From DATATV01 sp035551355 (GTDB lineage: Bacteria; Actinomycetota; Actinomycetes; Mycobacteriales; Pseudonocardiaceae), in contig DASZNF010000103.1 of the NCBI GenBank assembly GCA_035551355.1, forward strand, positions 1 through 37,674: a stretch of DNA of 37,674 bases, read 5' to 3'. Shown piece by piece: positions 24,490-32,879 of the stretch (position 1 is the first letter of the stretch; the number at the start of each line of letters is the position of its first letter). The translations under genes and the position numbers were made by a program. The notes under the pieces are model-generated. The model was not told the DNA's origin, made no database searches, and saw only the letters and a program-made list of their open reading frames with translations.

Positions 24490-24556
24490 CCGACCTCCCG
24501 GAATACGACGGCGTCCCGCCTATTCCAGCGGACGGCCCGCCCTCGCGTCCACGGGC

Positions 24557-25063
24557 TCAGCCGGGCAGTTTGTCCCGGGCGGTGTCGGCGGTCTCCTGGA
24601 GCTGCTCGCCCGCCCGGCGGGCGGCCCGGCGGGCCCGCCAGCCCAGCGAGGGCTTGCCCTCGGTGTCGGCCGCGGCGATCAGCAGCCCGCCGACCAGACC
24701 GGCGTTCTTGAGGAAGTGGATCAGCTGTTCCTGCTTCTCCTGGTCGTCCTTGGCCGCCCAGAACGGGTGCCCGGCCGCGGTGGTCGGCACCAGGCTGCCG
24801 ATCAGGGCCAGCGAGGCCAGGCGCGGAAACTTCCCCAGCGCCAGCAGCGACCCGGCCACGATCTTCACGCCCGCGTCGATGCGCACCAGGGTCACCGGAT
24901 CGGTCGGCACCCCCTCGGGCAGCACCTGCTTGACCGGGCCGGTGGCCTGGTCGAGCAGGGGTTTGGCCGCCTCGGCGTGCCCCTCGGCCTGCCGCAGCGC
25001 GTTGATACCACCGAAGATGAAGATGGACGCGAGCAACGGACGCGCCAATCGGCGTAGGAGCAT
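24557..25063 (-). CDS. DoxX-family membrane protein
   Basis: 168 residues, four hydrophobic segments: L-L-R-R-L-A-R-P-L-L-A-S-I-F-I-F-G-G at the N-terminus, then about 65-80, 83-98 and 118-132. L-L-R-R-L-A-R-P-x-L-A-x-I-F-I-x-G-G is the usual DoxX opening. The C-terminus is cytoplasmic, basic then amphipathic (W-R-A-R-R-A-A-R-R-A). DoxX proteins are small inner-membrane proteins linked to redox functions, without a settled biochemical role. It lies about 70 bp upstream of the cupin gene on the same strand, so the two may be co-transcribed. Confidence 0.85.
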   Translation of the reverse strand: MLLRRLARPLLASIFIFGGINALRQAEGHAEAAKPLLDQATGPVKQVLPEGVPTDPVTLVRIDAGVKIVAGSLLALGKFPRLASLALIGSLVPTTAAGHPFWAAKDDQEKQEQLIHFLKNAGLVGGLLIAAADTEGKPSLGWRARRAARRAGEQLQETADTARDKLPG

Positions 25064-25120
25064 GACCGCCGCCTTTCACAAGTAGGAACACACGTCTACC
25101 AGGGAGTACCCCGAAGCTGG

Positions 25121-25525
25121 ATGGTCAACGCGCGAACCGGCGCGCGAGCTGGCCCGGCTGTGGTCCCGGGTCAGCCCGGCCCGTGGCCGGGCCAGGTCGG
25201 CCGCCGGCCCGCCGGGTCGCACGCGTTCTGGCTGTCGTTCCTGCTGCTGGGGATCGCCGCGATCGGCCGGTACGCGCCGTACGGCCCGCTCTTCGCCGCG
25301 ATCGCGGAACTGCTGCCGCGCCGCACCGCGGGCATCGCGGTCGCCGTGGTGAACGCGGCGGCGCACTCGGCGGCTTCCTGGGTACCTGGTGGGCTGGCTC
25401 AAGCACGCCACCGGCGGCGCTGGGCGGCGTTCCTGACGCTGGCGGGCACAATGGTGGCGGCCGCGATCGTGTTGCTCGCGGTCGGACGGCTGGCGACGGA
25501 AAGACGGGCGGAAGCGGCGGCATGA
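25121..25525 (+). pseudogene. Decayed 3' fragment of an MFS transporter gene
   Basis: Only the last quarter of an MFS carrier is recognisable. One frame gives F-W-L-S-F-L-L-L-G-I-A-A-I-G, then Y-A-P-Y-G-P-L-F-A-A-I-A-E-L-L-P-R and G-I-A-V-A-V-V-N-A-A. A second frame continues A-L-G-G-F-L-G-T, a third L-V-G-W-L-K-H-A-T-G-G-A-G. The first frame then resumes with A-A-F-L-T-L-A-G-T-M-V-A-A-A-I-V-L-L-A-V-G. At least three frameshifts lie between about 25365 and 25430, and the first eight or so helices are missing. Its residual stop still overlaps the next gene by ATGA, recalling an intact transporter-dehydrogenase operon. Confidence 0.75.
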
Positions 25526-26415
25526 CGGCACAAGTGTTGTTGCCCTGGCTGGACATCGCGGTACCCGACGGGCTCACCGCCGAGCGCTACGACGGCACCG
25601 GCGCCCCGCCGTCCACAGTGGACAGTGTCAAGTTCTACGTGCTGCCCTACGATTCGGGCTCCGGACCGCCCGGTCTGATCAGCAGGATGCCCGCGCTGCG
25701 CGCCGTGCAGGCGCTGTCGGCCGGAGTGGACAACCTGCTTCCGCTGATCCCGGCCGGGGTGCAGCTGGCCAACGGCCGCGGCCTGCACGATCTGAGCGTG
25801 GCCGAGCACGCCCTGGCCCTGGTCCTGGCCGCGCAACGCGATCTACCCCGCTGGTTTCGCCAGCAGCGGCGCGGTTCCTGGGACCGGGAGCACACCCGCT
25901 CGCTGGCCGACACCCGCGTGCTGCTGGTCGGGTACGGGTCGATCGGGCAGGCCATCGAGCGCTACCTGCTGGCCGGCGAGGCCGAGGTGATCCGGGTGGC
26001 CAGCATCGCCCGGGCCGGCGTGCACGGCATCGACGAGCTGGCCGAGTTGTTGCCCGCCGCCGACATCGTGGTGCTCGTGCTGCCGGACACCCCGCGCACC
26101 CGGGGATTGTTCGGCCCGCGGGAACTGGCCGCGCTGCCCGACGGGGCACTGGTGGTCAACGTCGGCCGGGGCACCGCGCTGGACACCGCGGCCATCACCG
26201 CCGAGGCGGCGTCCGGCCGGCTGCGCGCCGCCCTGGACGTCGCGGACCCGGAACCACTGCCCGCCGACCATCCCCTGTGGGCCATGGACAACGTGATCAT
26301 CACCCCGCACGTGGCCGGTGGCTCGGACTCCTTCCACCCGAGGGCCCGCCGCCTGGTGGAGCAGCAACTGGCCCGGTTCGCGGCCGGCGAGCCGCTGGCC
26401 AATCTGGTGCGGTAG
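25522..26415 (+). CDS. D-isomer-specific 2-hydroxyacid dehydrogenase
   Basis: 297 residues, slightly short for the family. The NAD-binding motif is V-G-Y-G-S-I-G-Q-A-I-E. The catalytic Arg, Glu and His positions are recognisable in V-N-V-G-R-G-T-A-L-D, D-P-E-P-L-P-A-D-H-P-L-W and I-I-T-P-H-V-A-G. It reduces a 2-keto acid or oxidises a D-2-hydroxy acid with NAD(H) in the cytoplasm; the substrate is unknown. Its start overlaps the stop of the decayed MFS gene, which presumably once imported or exported the substrate. Confidence 0.88.
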   Translation: MTAQVLLPWLDIAVPDGLTAERYDGTGAPPSTVDSVKFYVLPYDSGSGPPGLISRMPALRAVQALSAGVDNLLPLIPAGVQLANGRGLHDLSVAEHALALVLAAQRDLPRWFRQQRRGSWDREHTRSLADTRVLLVGYGSIGQAIERYLLAGEAEVIRVASIARAGVHGIDELAELLPAADIVVLVLPDTPRTRGLFGPRELAALPDGALVVNVGRGTALDTAAITAEAASGRLRAALDVADPEPLPADHPLWAMDNVIITPHVAGGSDSFHPRARRLVEQQLARFAAGEPLANLVR

Positions 26416-26437
26416 CGAAGAGCTGAACCGCACGCCG

Positions 26438-26456
26438 ACTTGTTGACGTGTCAAGT
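26438..26456. promoter_or_regulatory. Dyad upstream of the ketosynthase gene
   Basis: ttgac-gt-gtcaa (26443-26454) is a perfect inverted repeat inside a longer acttg...caagt frame. A second small stem cgcggc-acgag-gccgcg follows at 26458-26474, then gagagg before the ATG at 26495. It could be an operator or a short attenuator. Confidence 0.4.
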
Positions 26457-26494
26457 ACGCGGCACGAGGCCGCGTTCTCCTTGAGAGGCTTGAC

Positions 26495-27748
26495 ATGCGC
26501 AACGTGGTCATCACCGGAATGGGTATCGTTTCCTCGCTCGGTTTCGAGGTCGGCGAGTTCTCGGCGCGGGTGCGGTCCGGGGAGATCGGGATTCACCCGG
26601 CGCCGTGGCCCAGCGCGGCCGGGGCGGTGTGGTGGTCGGGCGTCCGGGACTTCGAACCGGCCAGGTGGATGTCGCCCGTGGTCGAGGCCGGCACCGACCT
26701 GTACGCCCAGTTCACCCTCGCCGCGGCCGAGCAGAGCGTCCGCCAGTCCGGCATCGGTTTCGACCCGGCCCGCACCGCGATCGTGCACGGCACGACGTTG
26801 GGCGGCGTCCGGGCGCTGCTGCGGGCGCAGTACGAACTCGAGCACCACGGGGCGGCCGCGATCGACCGCAAGACGATGATCAAGATCTCGCCCAATATGG
26901 CCGCCGCCCAGTTGGCGATGCGCTGGAACCTGCACGGCCCGCTGTTGACGGTGTCCACGGCCTGCGCCTCCTCGCTGGACGCCATCGGCACGGCGGCCCG
27001 GATGATCGCCGACGGCCGAGCCGACGCGGCGCTGGCCGGCGGCACCGAGGGCGGCTGGGCCGGGGCCGACGGCCGCGCCGAGGACAAGTTCGAACCGGCC
27101 GTGTTCCACAGCGAGCTCGGCTACGGCATGACCAGACCCGGGCTCGACCGCTCGGTGGCGAGCATCCCGTTCGACCGTCGCCGCAGCGGAGTCGTGACCG
27201 GCGAGGGATCGGCGATGTTCGTGCTGGAACGGGAGGAATCGGCCCGGGCCCGCGGTGCCGCGGTACTGGCCGAGGTCGTCGGTTACGCCTCGCTGGCCGA
27301 CGCCTGCCACCCCTCCTCGCCCGAGCCGACCGGACGCTGGGAGGCCGAGGTCATGCGCCAGGCCCTGGCCGAGGCCGAACTGAGCCCGAATCAGGTCGAC
27401 GCGCTCATCGCGCACGCCACCTCGACGCCGAAGGGCGACACCGCGGAAATCAGCGCGATCAACACGGTGCACGCGCGCAACCGGCGGGCGGAACTCCCGG
27501 TGATGTCGTTGAAGGGCCACATCGGTCACTCCGGTGCCGCGGCCGGCGCGATGAGCCTGGTCACCGCCGTCCACACGCTGGGCGATGGCGTGCTGCCGCA
27601 CACCGCGGGGACCCGGGAGGTCGATCCCGAGGCCGAGTTCACCGTCGTCACCGGCACTCCGGTGGACGTCGCCGCCCGCACGATCCAGCTCAACGCGTTC
27701 GGCTTCGGCGGTCAGAACGCGTCCCTGATCGTCCGGCGACGACCGTGA
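26495..27748 (+). CDS. Beta-ketoacyl-ACP synthase (KAS II-like), stand-alone
   Basis: 417 residues, full length for a FabF-type condensing enzyme. The catalytic triad is C157 (S-T-A-C-A-S-S), H307 (I-A-H-A-T-S-T-P-K-G-D) and H342 (K-G-H-I-G-H-S-G-A-A-A-G), with the N-F-G-F-G-G-like signature A-F-G-F-G-G-Q-N-A-S near the end. It condenses an acyl-thioester with malonyl-ACP. No ACP, malonyltransferase or ketoreductase is nearby, so it is either an orphan or left from a larger set. An intact methyltransferase lies tail-to-tail and a deleted acyl-CoA ligase lies beyond. gagagg precedes the ATG. Confidence 0.9.
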   Translation: MRNVVITGMGIVSSLGFEVGEFSARVRSGEIGIHPAPWPSAAGAVWWSGVRDFEPARWMSPVVEAGTDLYAQFTLAAAEQSVRQSGIGFDPARTAIVHGTTLGGVRALLRAQYELEHHGAAAIDRKTMIKISPNMAAAQLAMRWNLHGPLLTVSTACASSLDAIGTAARMIADGRADAALAGGTEGGWAGADGRAEDKFEPAVFHSELGYGMTRPGLDRSVASIPFDRRRSGVVTGEGSAMFVLEREESARARGAAVLAEVVGYASLADACHPSSPEPTGRWEAEVMRQALAEAELSPNQVDALIAHATSTPKGDTAEISAINTVHARNRRAELPVMSLKGHIGHSGAAAGAMSLVTAVHTLGDGVLPHTAGTREVDPEAEFTVVTGTPVDVAARTIQLNAFGFGGQNASLIVRRRP

Positions 27749-27770
27749 CCGCGGCGGGGCCGGTGCTCGG

Positions 27771-28589
27771 CTACACCCGCCCCGCACCCTCGATCGCCCA
27801 CGCGCCGACCAGTTCCGGCGGGTAGGCCACCGCACCCGTGTCCCGCGCTTCGGCGCGCAGGCGATCCAGCAGCGTGTCGACGCCGACCTCTTCCCCGGTG
27901 GCGACGCCGTGCCCGATGATCAGCGGCAGCAACGAGGTAACCGTGCCCGCGTAGTACCGGTAGTCGGGCGATTCGGGGTCGTGGGTGACCGGGGTTTCCA
28001 CGGCCATCCCGGCGACGTTCAGGCCGGCGTCGCGCAGGATCGAGCCGAGCCGGCCACCGCGGAGCGGGCCGCCACCCAGCCGGCAGGCCGCCTCGCACCA
28101 GCGCAGGCAGGTGGCGGCCAGCGGCACCGCGCGCGGCGAGGTGGCGTAGATGACATCTACTTCCTGGAACGAGACGATGCCACCCGGCCGCACCAGCGAG
28201 CGCAGGCTTCGCACAGCCGCCGCCGGGTCCGGGAGATGCATGAGAATCAGACGTCCGATGACGGCATCGACCAGCCCGTCCACCGGAACATCGGGAATCT
28301 CGGCCCGCACGAAGGTCACGTTGTCCACATCGGACTCTTTGGCCCGCTGCCGGGCGGCCAGCACCATGTCCGGGTTGACGTCCGCGCCGATGACGTGACC
28401 GGTCGGCCCGACGATGTGCGCGGCCAGCATGGTCACATCACCAAGGCCGCAACCGATGTCCAGCACCCGCATACCGGGCCCGACACCGGCCAGCCGCAGC
28501 AGGTGTTCGGTGTGCGGCGCGTACATCGCGGCCTGGATCTCCAGCCGTTCGGCCTCCGCCGCCGTCCGTCCCATGATGTAGTCGCCCAT
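27771..28589 (-). CDS. SAM-dependent methyltransferase (UbiE/MenG-like)
   Basis: 272 residues from ATG 28589, preceded by ggaaggggaagg. Motif I is M-R-V-L-D-I-G-C-G-L-G-D-V-T, then the acidic residue in V-I-G-A-D-V-N-P, F-V-R-A-E-I-P-D-V-P, L-I-L-M-H-L-P-D-P and the post-motif G-G-I-V-S-F-Q-E. It is a small-molecule methyltransferase, soluble. It converges with the ketosynthase gene (22 bp between stops) and is divergent from the deleted ligase gene, suggesting all three once served one product (inference). Confidence 0.88.
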   Translation of the reverse strand: MGDYIMGRTAAEAERLEIQAAMYAPHTEHLLRLAGVGPGMRVLDIGCGLGDVTMLAAHIVGPTGHVIGADVNPDMVLAARQRAKESDVDNVTFVRAEIPDVPVDGLVDAVIGRLILMHLPDPAAAVRSLRSLVRPGGIVSFQEVDVIYATSPRAVPLAATCLRWCEAACRLGGGPLRGGRLGSILRDAGLNVAGMAVETPVTHDPESPDYRYYAGTVTSLLPLIIGHGVATGEEVGVDTLLDRLRAEARDTGAVAYPPELVGAWAIEGAGRV

Positions 28590-28737
28590 CGCCTTCCCCT
28601 TCCTTTCCCTCACCACGGGTGCCGGCGGTTCGCGGGTTCAGCCCGGCGGCCCGGTGAACTTCCGCAGGTGTGGATCACGTGTCTCCCAGGAGATCTCGTG
28701 GCCGGAACACGAGCGATGAGACAAAGGGGGCGGACCG

Positions 28738-29971
28738 GTGCTGTTGCGAGCCACCACGACCGCGATCGAGACCTATCGGGCCACGGGCGCCTGGCGGCGG
28801 GAATCGGCGGTCGACGACCTCGCCCACTGGTCGGCCACGACACCGGAAGAACCGGCGTTGCTGGCCCATCGGGCGGCGACCGGGCTGACCGTGCTGACCT
28901 GGGGCGAGCTGGCCGACCACGTCGACCGATTCGCCGGTGCCCTGGCCGAACTGGGGATCGGACCCGGCGACGTCGTGGCGACGCAGCTGCCGAACTGGTG
29001 GCAGGCGGCGGCGATCGCGCTGGCCTGCTGGCGCCGCGGCGCCGTGCTGGCCCCGATCATGACCACCATCCGGGGCCGGGAGCTGGCCCGGATGCTGGCT
29101 CGCGTCGAGGCCCGGGTGGTGATCACGACCAGGGTCTGGAACGGCCACGACCACGCCGCGACGCTGGCCGAGCTCGCCCCTCGGTTGCCCGCGTTGCGCC
29201 ACCGGGTGATCATCGACGGCCACGGCCACGGTGAGGTCGATTTCGAGGACTTCTTCGTCCGCGCCGAGCATCCCGCGGCCGGGGACCCGGTGTCCGATCA
29301 GCGCCGAGCTGGCCGAGGAGACGGCGGCCGTGTTCGGGCGCCCGCTGCTCTCGGTCTGGGCGATGACCGAGGGCGGCCGGGCCAACACCACGGACGCCGA
29401 TCCGCGCGACTGGGCCGCCCACAGCATCGGCGCTCCACCGCCCGGCACCGAACTCGGGCTGCGCCCGCAGCGGCCCGGCGCACCGATCGACGAGCGCCGC
29501 CCCGGCACCCTGGTCATGCGGGGAGCCTCGGTGGGCCTGGCCACGCAGGATCGCGACGGCGGCGAACCGCACGTGCTGGCCGACCACGACGACGGCTGGT
29601 ACGACACCGGCGACCTGGCCGTCCCGGACGGGCGCGGCGGTTTCCGGCTGATGGGCCGGGTCGCTGATCGGGTCGGTGGAGCCTTCATGATTCCGGTGGC
29701 CGATGTCGAGGACGTGCTCCGCCGGCATCCGCGCATCGTGGACGTCGCGGTGGTGGGTCACCGGGATGGCACCGAGGGGTGTGCGGTCGTCGTCGCCGGC
29801 GGTCCGGTGGACCTCACCGAGGTCCACCGGCACCTGCACGAGACGGGGATGACCGAGTGGTACTGGCCGACCCGGCTCGAGCGGGTCGAGGAACTGCCGC
29901 GCAACGCGATGGGCAAGGTGGAGAAGGCAGTCCTGCGAGCCTGGATGTCCGATACGGACAATCTTGGCTGA
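28738..29971 (+). pseudogene. Acyl-CoA ligase (ANL superfamily) with core deletion and frameshift
   Basis: The first part from GTG 28738 (site aaaggggg) reads as a normal ANL N-terminus: L-T-W-G-E-L-A-D-H, then G-D-V-V-A-T-Q-L-P-N-W-W-Q and R-G-A-V-L-A-P-I. It is coherent to about base 29285. A different frame then continues from about 29294 with P-I-S-A-E-L-A-E-E and L-L-S-V-W-A-M-T-E-G-G, then Y-D-T-G-D-L, G-R-V-A-D-R-V and L-P-R-N-A-M-G-K-V-E-K. The P-loop (T-S/T-G-T-T/S-G) and roughly 120-150 residues between are missing. About 410 codons remain against a usual 500-560. The product cannot adenylate an acid. Confidence 0.85.
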
Positions 29972-30047
29972 GCCCGTGAGCTCTGCTGAACCATCCGATT
30001 CGGCGCCGACGTGAGACGAGGGATCGCCCCTATCTTTCAGTGAGCCG

Positions 30048-30620
30048 CTGACCACCGTCGCGGACATCGCGGCCTTCCACGCGACGCACCCGCAGTCGCC
30101 GTTGGCGCTGGGCGGCCCTGCCCGGCGAGACCCTCTACTACTCCGATCCGCACGACCTGGTGGCCTACCAGGGCGGTTTCGCGGTCGCCGACGCCGCGGC
30201 CAATGACGTCGTGCTGGTGAAGAACTCGGGCCAGGTGTCCGTGCTGGCCCGCATTCCGACCCGCGCGGAGACCGCGCCGGCCAGCACGCTCGGGCCGGGT
30301 TCGCCGGCGATGCAGGTGCGGGCTCAGGCCGTCCCGTCGTCGGTGGCGGTGGGCCCGGACGGCGCGCTGTACGTCGGCCTGCTGCGGGGCGTCCCGTCGC
30401 TGCCGGGCACGGCCGAGGTCGACCGGATCGTGCCGGGCCAGGCGCCCCGGCCGGTGGTCACCGGGCTGACCTGGGTCAGCGACATCGCCTTCGATGCCAA
30501 GGGGCGGCTGGACATTCTCGAATCGGCCACCCCTGGCGCACGCCCGGCCAGGGCGAGCTCATCGCGGTCAACGGCCTCGGCTGGACCGACTTCCGGCGGA
30601 CGCGGCCGGTGCTTGTCGGG
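30048..30620 (+). pseudogene. ScyD/ScyE-family fragment with frameshifts
   Basis: A first frame gives V-A-D-I-A-A-F-H-A-T-H-P, a second Y-Y-S-D-P-H-D-L-V-A-Y-Q-G-G-F-A-V-A-D-A-A-A-N-D and S-V-A-V-G-P-D-G-A-L-Y-V-G. A third continues G-Q-G-E-L-I-A-V-N after about 30535. These are ordered pieces of a ScyD/ScyE-like secreted beta-propeller protein, broken near 30120 and 30535 and lacking the last third or so. There is no signal peptide left. It abuts the end of the D-Ala-D-X ligase gene. Boundaries are approximate. Confidence 0.65.
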
Positions 30621-30667
30621 GCTGACCCAGCCCGGGGCGAACACCGGCCGCGTCCGTCGCGTCGGGG

Positions 30668-31741
30668 CTAGCGCGGTGTGCGGCTCCGGCGCTGGGCCGT
30701 GCTGATCAGGACGTCGAGTAGGGCGTCGTAGGTCAGCCCGACCGCCTGCCACATCCTCGGGTACTGCGAGTGGCTGGTGAACCCCGGGAAAGTGTTGACC
30801 TCGTTGAGGATTCGCGTTCCGTCCTCGGCCACGAAGAAATCCACCCGCAGCAGGCCGGCGCAGTCCAGCTCGCGGAACACGCGCAGCGCGTCCTCACTGA
30901 GCCCGGCGATGACGGCCGGGTCGAGCTTGGCCGGCACGTCGAACCGGGTGGTGGTGTCGTCGTACTTCGCCTGGTAGTCAAAGAAAGCGTGGTCGACGGA
31001 GGGCAGAATCTCCATCGGCGGGCTCACGGTCAGCTCGCCGTCGGGGCGTTCCAGGACGCCGATGTCCACCTCACGGCCGAACACGGCCGCTTCCACCAGG
31101 ACCTTCTCGTCGCTCTGCCGGGCCCGGTCCAGCGCGTCCGGCAACTGGTCCCAGTTGTCGACCCGGGAGACGCCGATGCTCGATCCCTCCCGGGACGGTT
31201 TGATGAACACGGGAAGCCCCAACCGGTCCCGCTCGGCGGCGGTGAGCTCGTTCTGGCCCCGGCGTAACACGACGGCGTCGTTGACGGTCAGGCCGGCGCC
31301 GACGGCGAGCTTCTTGGTGTACTCCTTGTCCATGCCCAGGGCGCCGGCCAGCACCCCGTTGCCGACGTAGGGAATCCCGTACTGCTCCAGGATCGCCTGG
31401 ATGGCGCCGTCTTCCCCGAATCGTCCGTGCAGCGCCGGGAACACCAGATCGCAGCGGGCGGCGATCTCGGTCATTGCGGCCAGCATGCTCTCGGCCATGG
31501 TGCCGGTGCCGGCCGCCGGGAAGGTCGCCTTCTGCCAGTGCCGGGCGTCCGCGGCGTTCTCGAACCGCGGCACGTCCTGCTCACACGTCCAGATGCCGTC
31601 GCTGCCGATGTGCACCGCGAGGATGTCGTATTTTCCACGGTCGACATAGGTCAGAATGCTCGCCGCCGAGCTGCACGAGACGTCGTACTCGCCACTGCGG
31701 CCACCGAAGACCACGGCCAACCGAATCCTGCTATCGGACAT
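30668..31741 (-). CDS. ddl: D-alanine-D-alanine ligase family (possible D-Ala-D-Ser type)
   Basis: 357 residues, ATP-grasp fold. The opening V-V-F-G-G-R-S-G-E-Y-D-V-S-C has E18 conserved but Tyr where housekeeping Ddl has His (E-H-x-V-S). I recall E-Y at this point from VanC-type D-Ala-D-Ser ligases. Later segments are L-H-G-R-F-G-E-D-G-A-I-Q, R-E-G-S-S-I-G-V, A-F-F-D-Y-Q-A-K-Y, R-V-D-F-F-V and NEVNTFPGFTSHSQYPRM. The omega-loop Y of Q-A-K-Y argues against D-Ala-D-Lac specificity. The enzyme is cytoplasmic and makes a peptidoglycan dipeptide. The start lies inside the alr 3' end (11-base overlap) with gaggaag ahead, so it is coupled to the racemase. Confidence 0.88.
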   Translation of the reverse strand: MSDSRIRLAVVFGGRSGEYDVSCSSAASILTYVDRGKYDILAVHIGSDGIWTCEQDVPRFENAADARHWQKATFPAAGTGTMAESMLAAMTEIAARCDLVFPALHGRFGEDGAIQAILEQYGIPYVGNGVLAGALGMDKEYTKKLAVGAGLTVNDAVVLRRGQNELTAAERDRLGLPVFIKPSREGSSIGVSRVDNWDQLPDALDRARQSDEKVLVEAAVFGREVDIGVLERPDGELTVSPPMEILPSVDHAFFDYQAKYDDTTTRFDVPAKLDPAVIAGLSEDALRVFRELDCAGLLRVDFFVAEDGTRILNEVNTFPGFTSHSQYPRMWQAVGLTYDALLDVLISTAQRRSRTPR

Positions 31742-32879
31742 TCGACACTTCCTCGAGTTCGGGGAAAGGTATGTGGATGTGGCGGCGCGCGATCCGCGAG
31801 CCGATGCCGGTGAGGATCTCGTGCGGCAGGGTGCCTGCCCACTCGGCCCATTCGGCGACCGTGGGCTCGCCGTGGTCCCCGTTGCCGAACACGACCACCT
31901 CGTCGGCCATGCCGATCGAGTCGCCGCCGAGGTCGACGACGAACTGGTCCATGGCGATGCGCCCGGCCACCGGATACCGGCGACCGGCGATCCACACCTG
32001 GGCCCGCCGGGCCGCCGCCCAGGGCACGCCGTCGGCGTAGCCCAGCGGCAGCAGCGCCAGGGTGCTGTCGCGCTCGGTGACGTACTCGTGATCGTAGGAC
32101 ACGCCACTGCCGGCCGGGACCCGCTTGACCAGAACCGGGCGGGTCCGGACCGTCATGGCCGGGCGCAGGCCCACGGCATGGCCCGGATCGGGTTCCACGC
32201 CGTAGAGGCCGATGCCGGGCCGGACCAGTTCGTAGTGGGTGCGAGGGCTGGACAGGGTGGCCGCGGAGTTGGCCAGGTGCCGTAATCGCGGCCGCAGGCC
32301 GGCCCCGTGCGCGACGGCGACGGCCTGGTCGAAGCGGCGGACCTGGGCGTCGATGGTCGGTGCGGCGGAGACGGCTCCGCTGACCAGGTGCGACCAGATC
32401 GCGCGGACCCGGATGGATCCGGCGATCTCCAGGTCGCGGGCCTGCCGCACCAGCTCGCCCCATTCGGCCTCGGGGGCGCCGTTGCGGTGCAGTCCGGTGT
32501 CGGCCTTGAGCTGCACGTTGGCGGTGATCCCCAGGGTGGCCGCGCTGGCGGCGATGGCCAGCAGGTGATCGGCCGAGGACACGGACAGGTCGACGTCGGC
32601 CAGCAGCGCAGGGCCGAAGTCCTCGAACGGGCTGTGCAGCCAGCTCAGGATGGGCGCGCTGATCCCGTGCGCGCGCAGTTCTAAGGCCTCGGCGCAGCTG
32701 GTCACGCCCAGCCAGGTCGCGCCGGCCGCGAGCGCGGCGTCCGCGACCTGCACCGCGCCGTGGCCGAACCCGTTGGCCTTGACCACCGCCAGCACGCCGG
32801 CCTCGGTGTGGCTCGCGAACAGCCCGACGTTGTGCGCGAGCGCGGACAGGTCGACCGTCGCGGTCGCCAGACCGGTCAT
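31731..32879 (-). CDS. alr: Alanine racemase
   Basis: 382 residues from ATG 32879 (GTG 32888 is the alternative). The PLP site A-V-V-K-A-N-G-F-G-H-G has Lys34; the usual A-Y-G-H-G Tyr is Phe38. The second catalytic residue is the Tyr in G-S-G-V-S-Y-D-H-E-Y. R-P-G-I-G-L-Y-G, L-P-L-G-Y-A-D-G-V and R-I-A-M-D-Q-F-V-V-D complete the family pattern. It interconverts L- and D-alanine (serine is possible in Van-linked relatives) for the ligase encoded just downstream. Its ATG overlaps the stop of a 32-codon upstream ORF. Confidence 0.9.
   Translation of the reverse strand: MTGLATATVDLSALAHNVGLFASHTEAGVLAVVKANGFGHGAVQVADAALAAGATWLGVTSCAEALELRAHGISAPILSWLHSPFEDFGPALLADVDLSVSSADHLLAIAASAATLGITANVQLKADTGLHRNGAPEAEWGELVRQARDLEIAGSIRVRAIWSHLVSGAVSAAPTIDAQVRRFDQAVAVAHGAGLRPRLRHLANSAATLSSPRTHYELVRPGIGLYGVEPDPGHAVGLRPAMTVRTRPVLVKRVPAGSGVSYDHEYVTERDSTLALLPLGYADGVPWAAARRAQVWIAGRRYPVAGRIAMDQFVVDLGGDSIGMADEVVVFGNGDHGEPTVAEWAEWAGTLPHEILTGIGSRIARRHIHIPFPELEEVSNVR

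Noticed and set aside
25064..25120. Intact N-terminus for the MFS fragment
   Set aside because: No hydrophobic helices or MFS motifs in any frame upstream; the fragment is truly 5' truncated.
26495..29971. A complete polyketide or fatty-acid biosynthetic cluster
   Set aside because: There is no ACP, malonyltransferase or ketoreductase, and the ligase is broken; only remnants of a possible pathway are supported.
30668..32879. A full vancomycin-resistance (van) cluster
   Set aside because: No VanX, VanH, VanY or VanR/VanS gene is in the window, and the ligase does not show the D-Ala-D-Lac omega-loop pattern.
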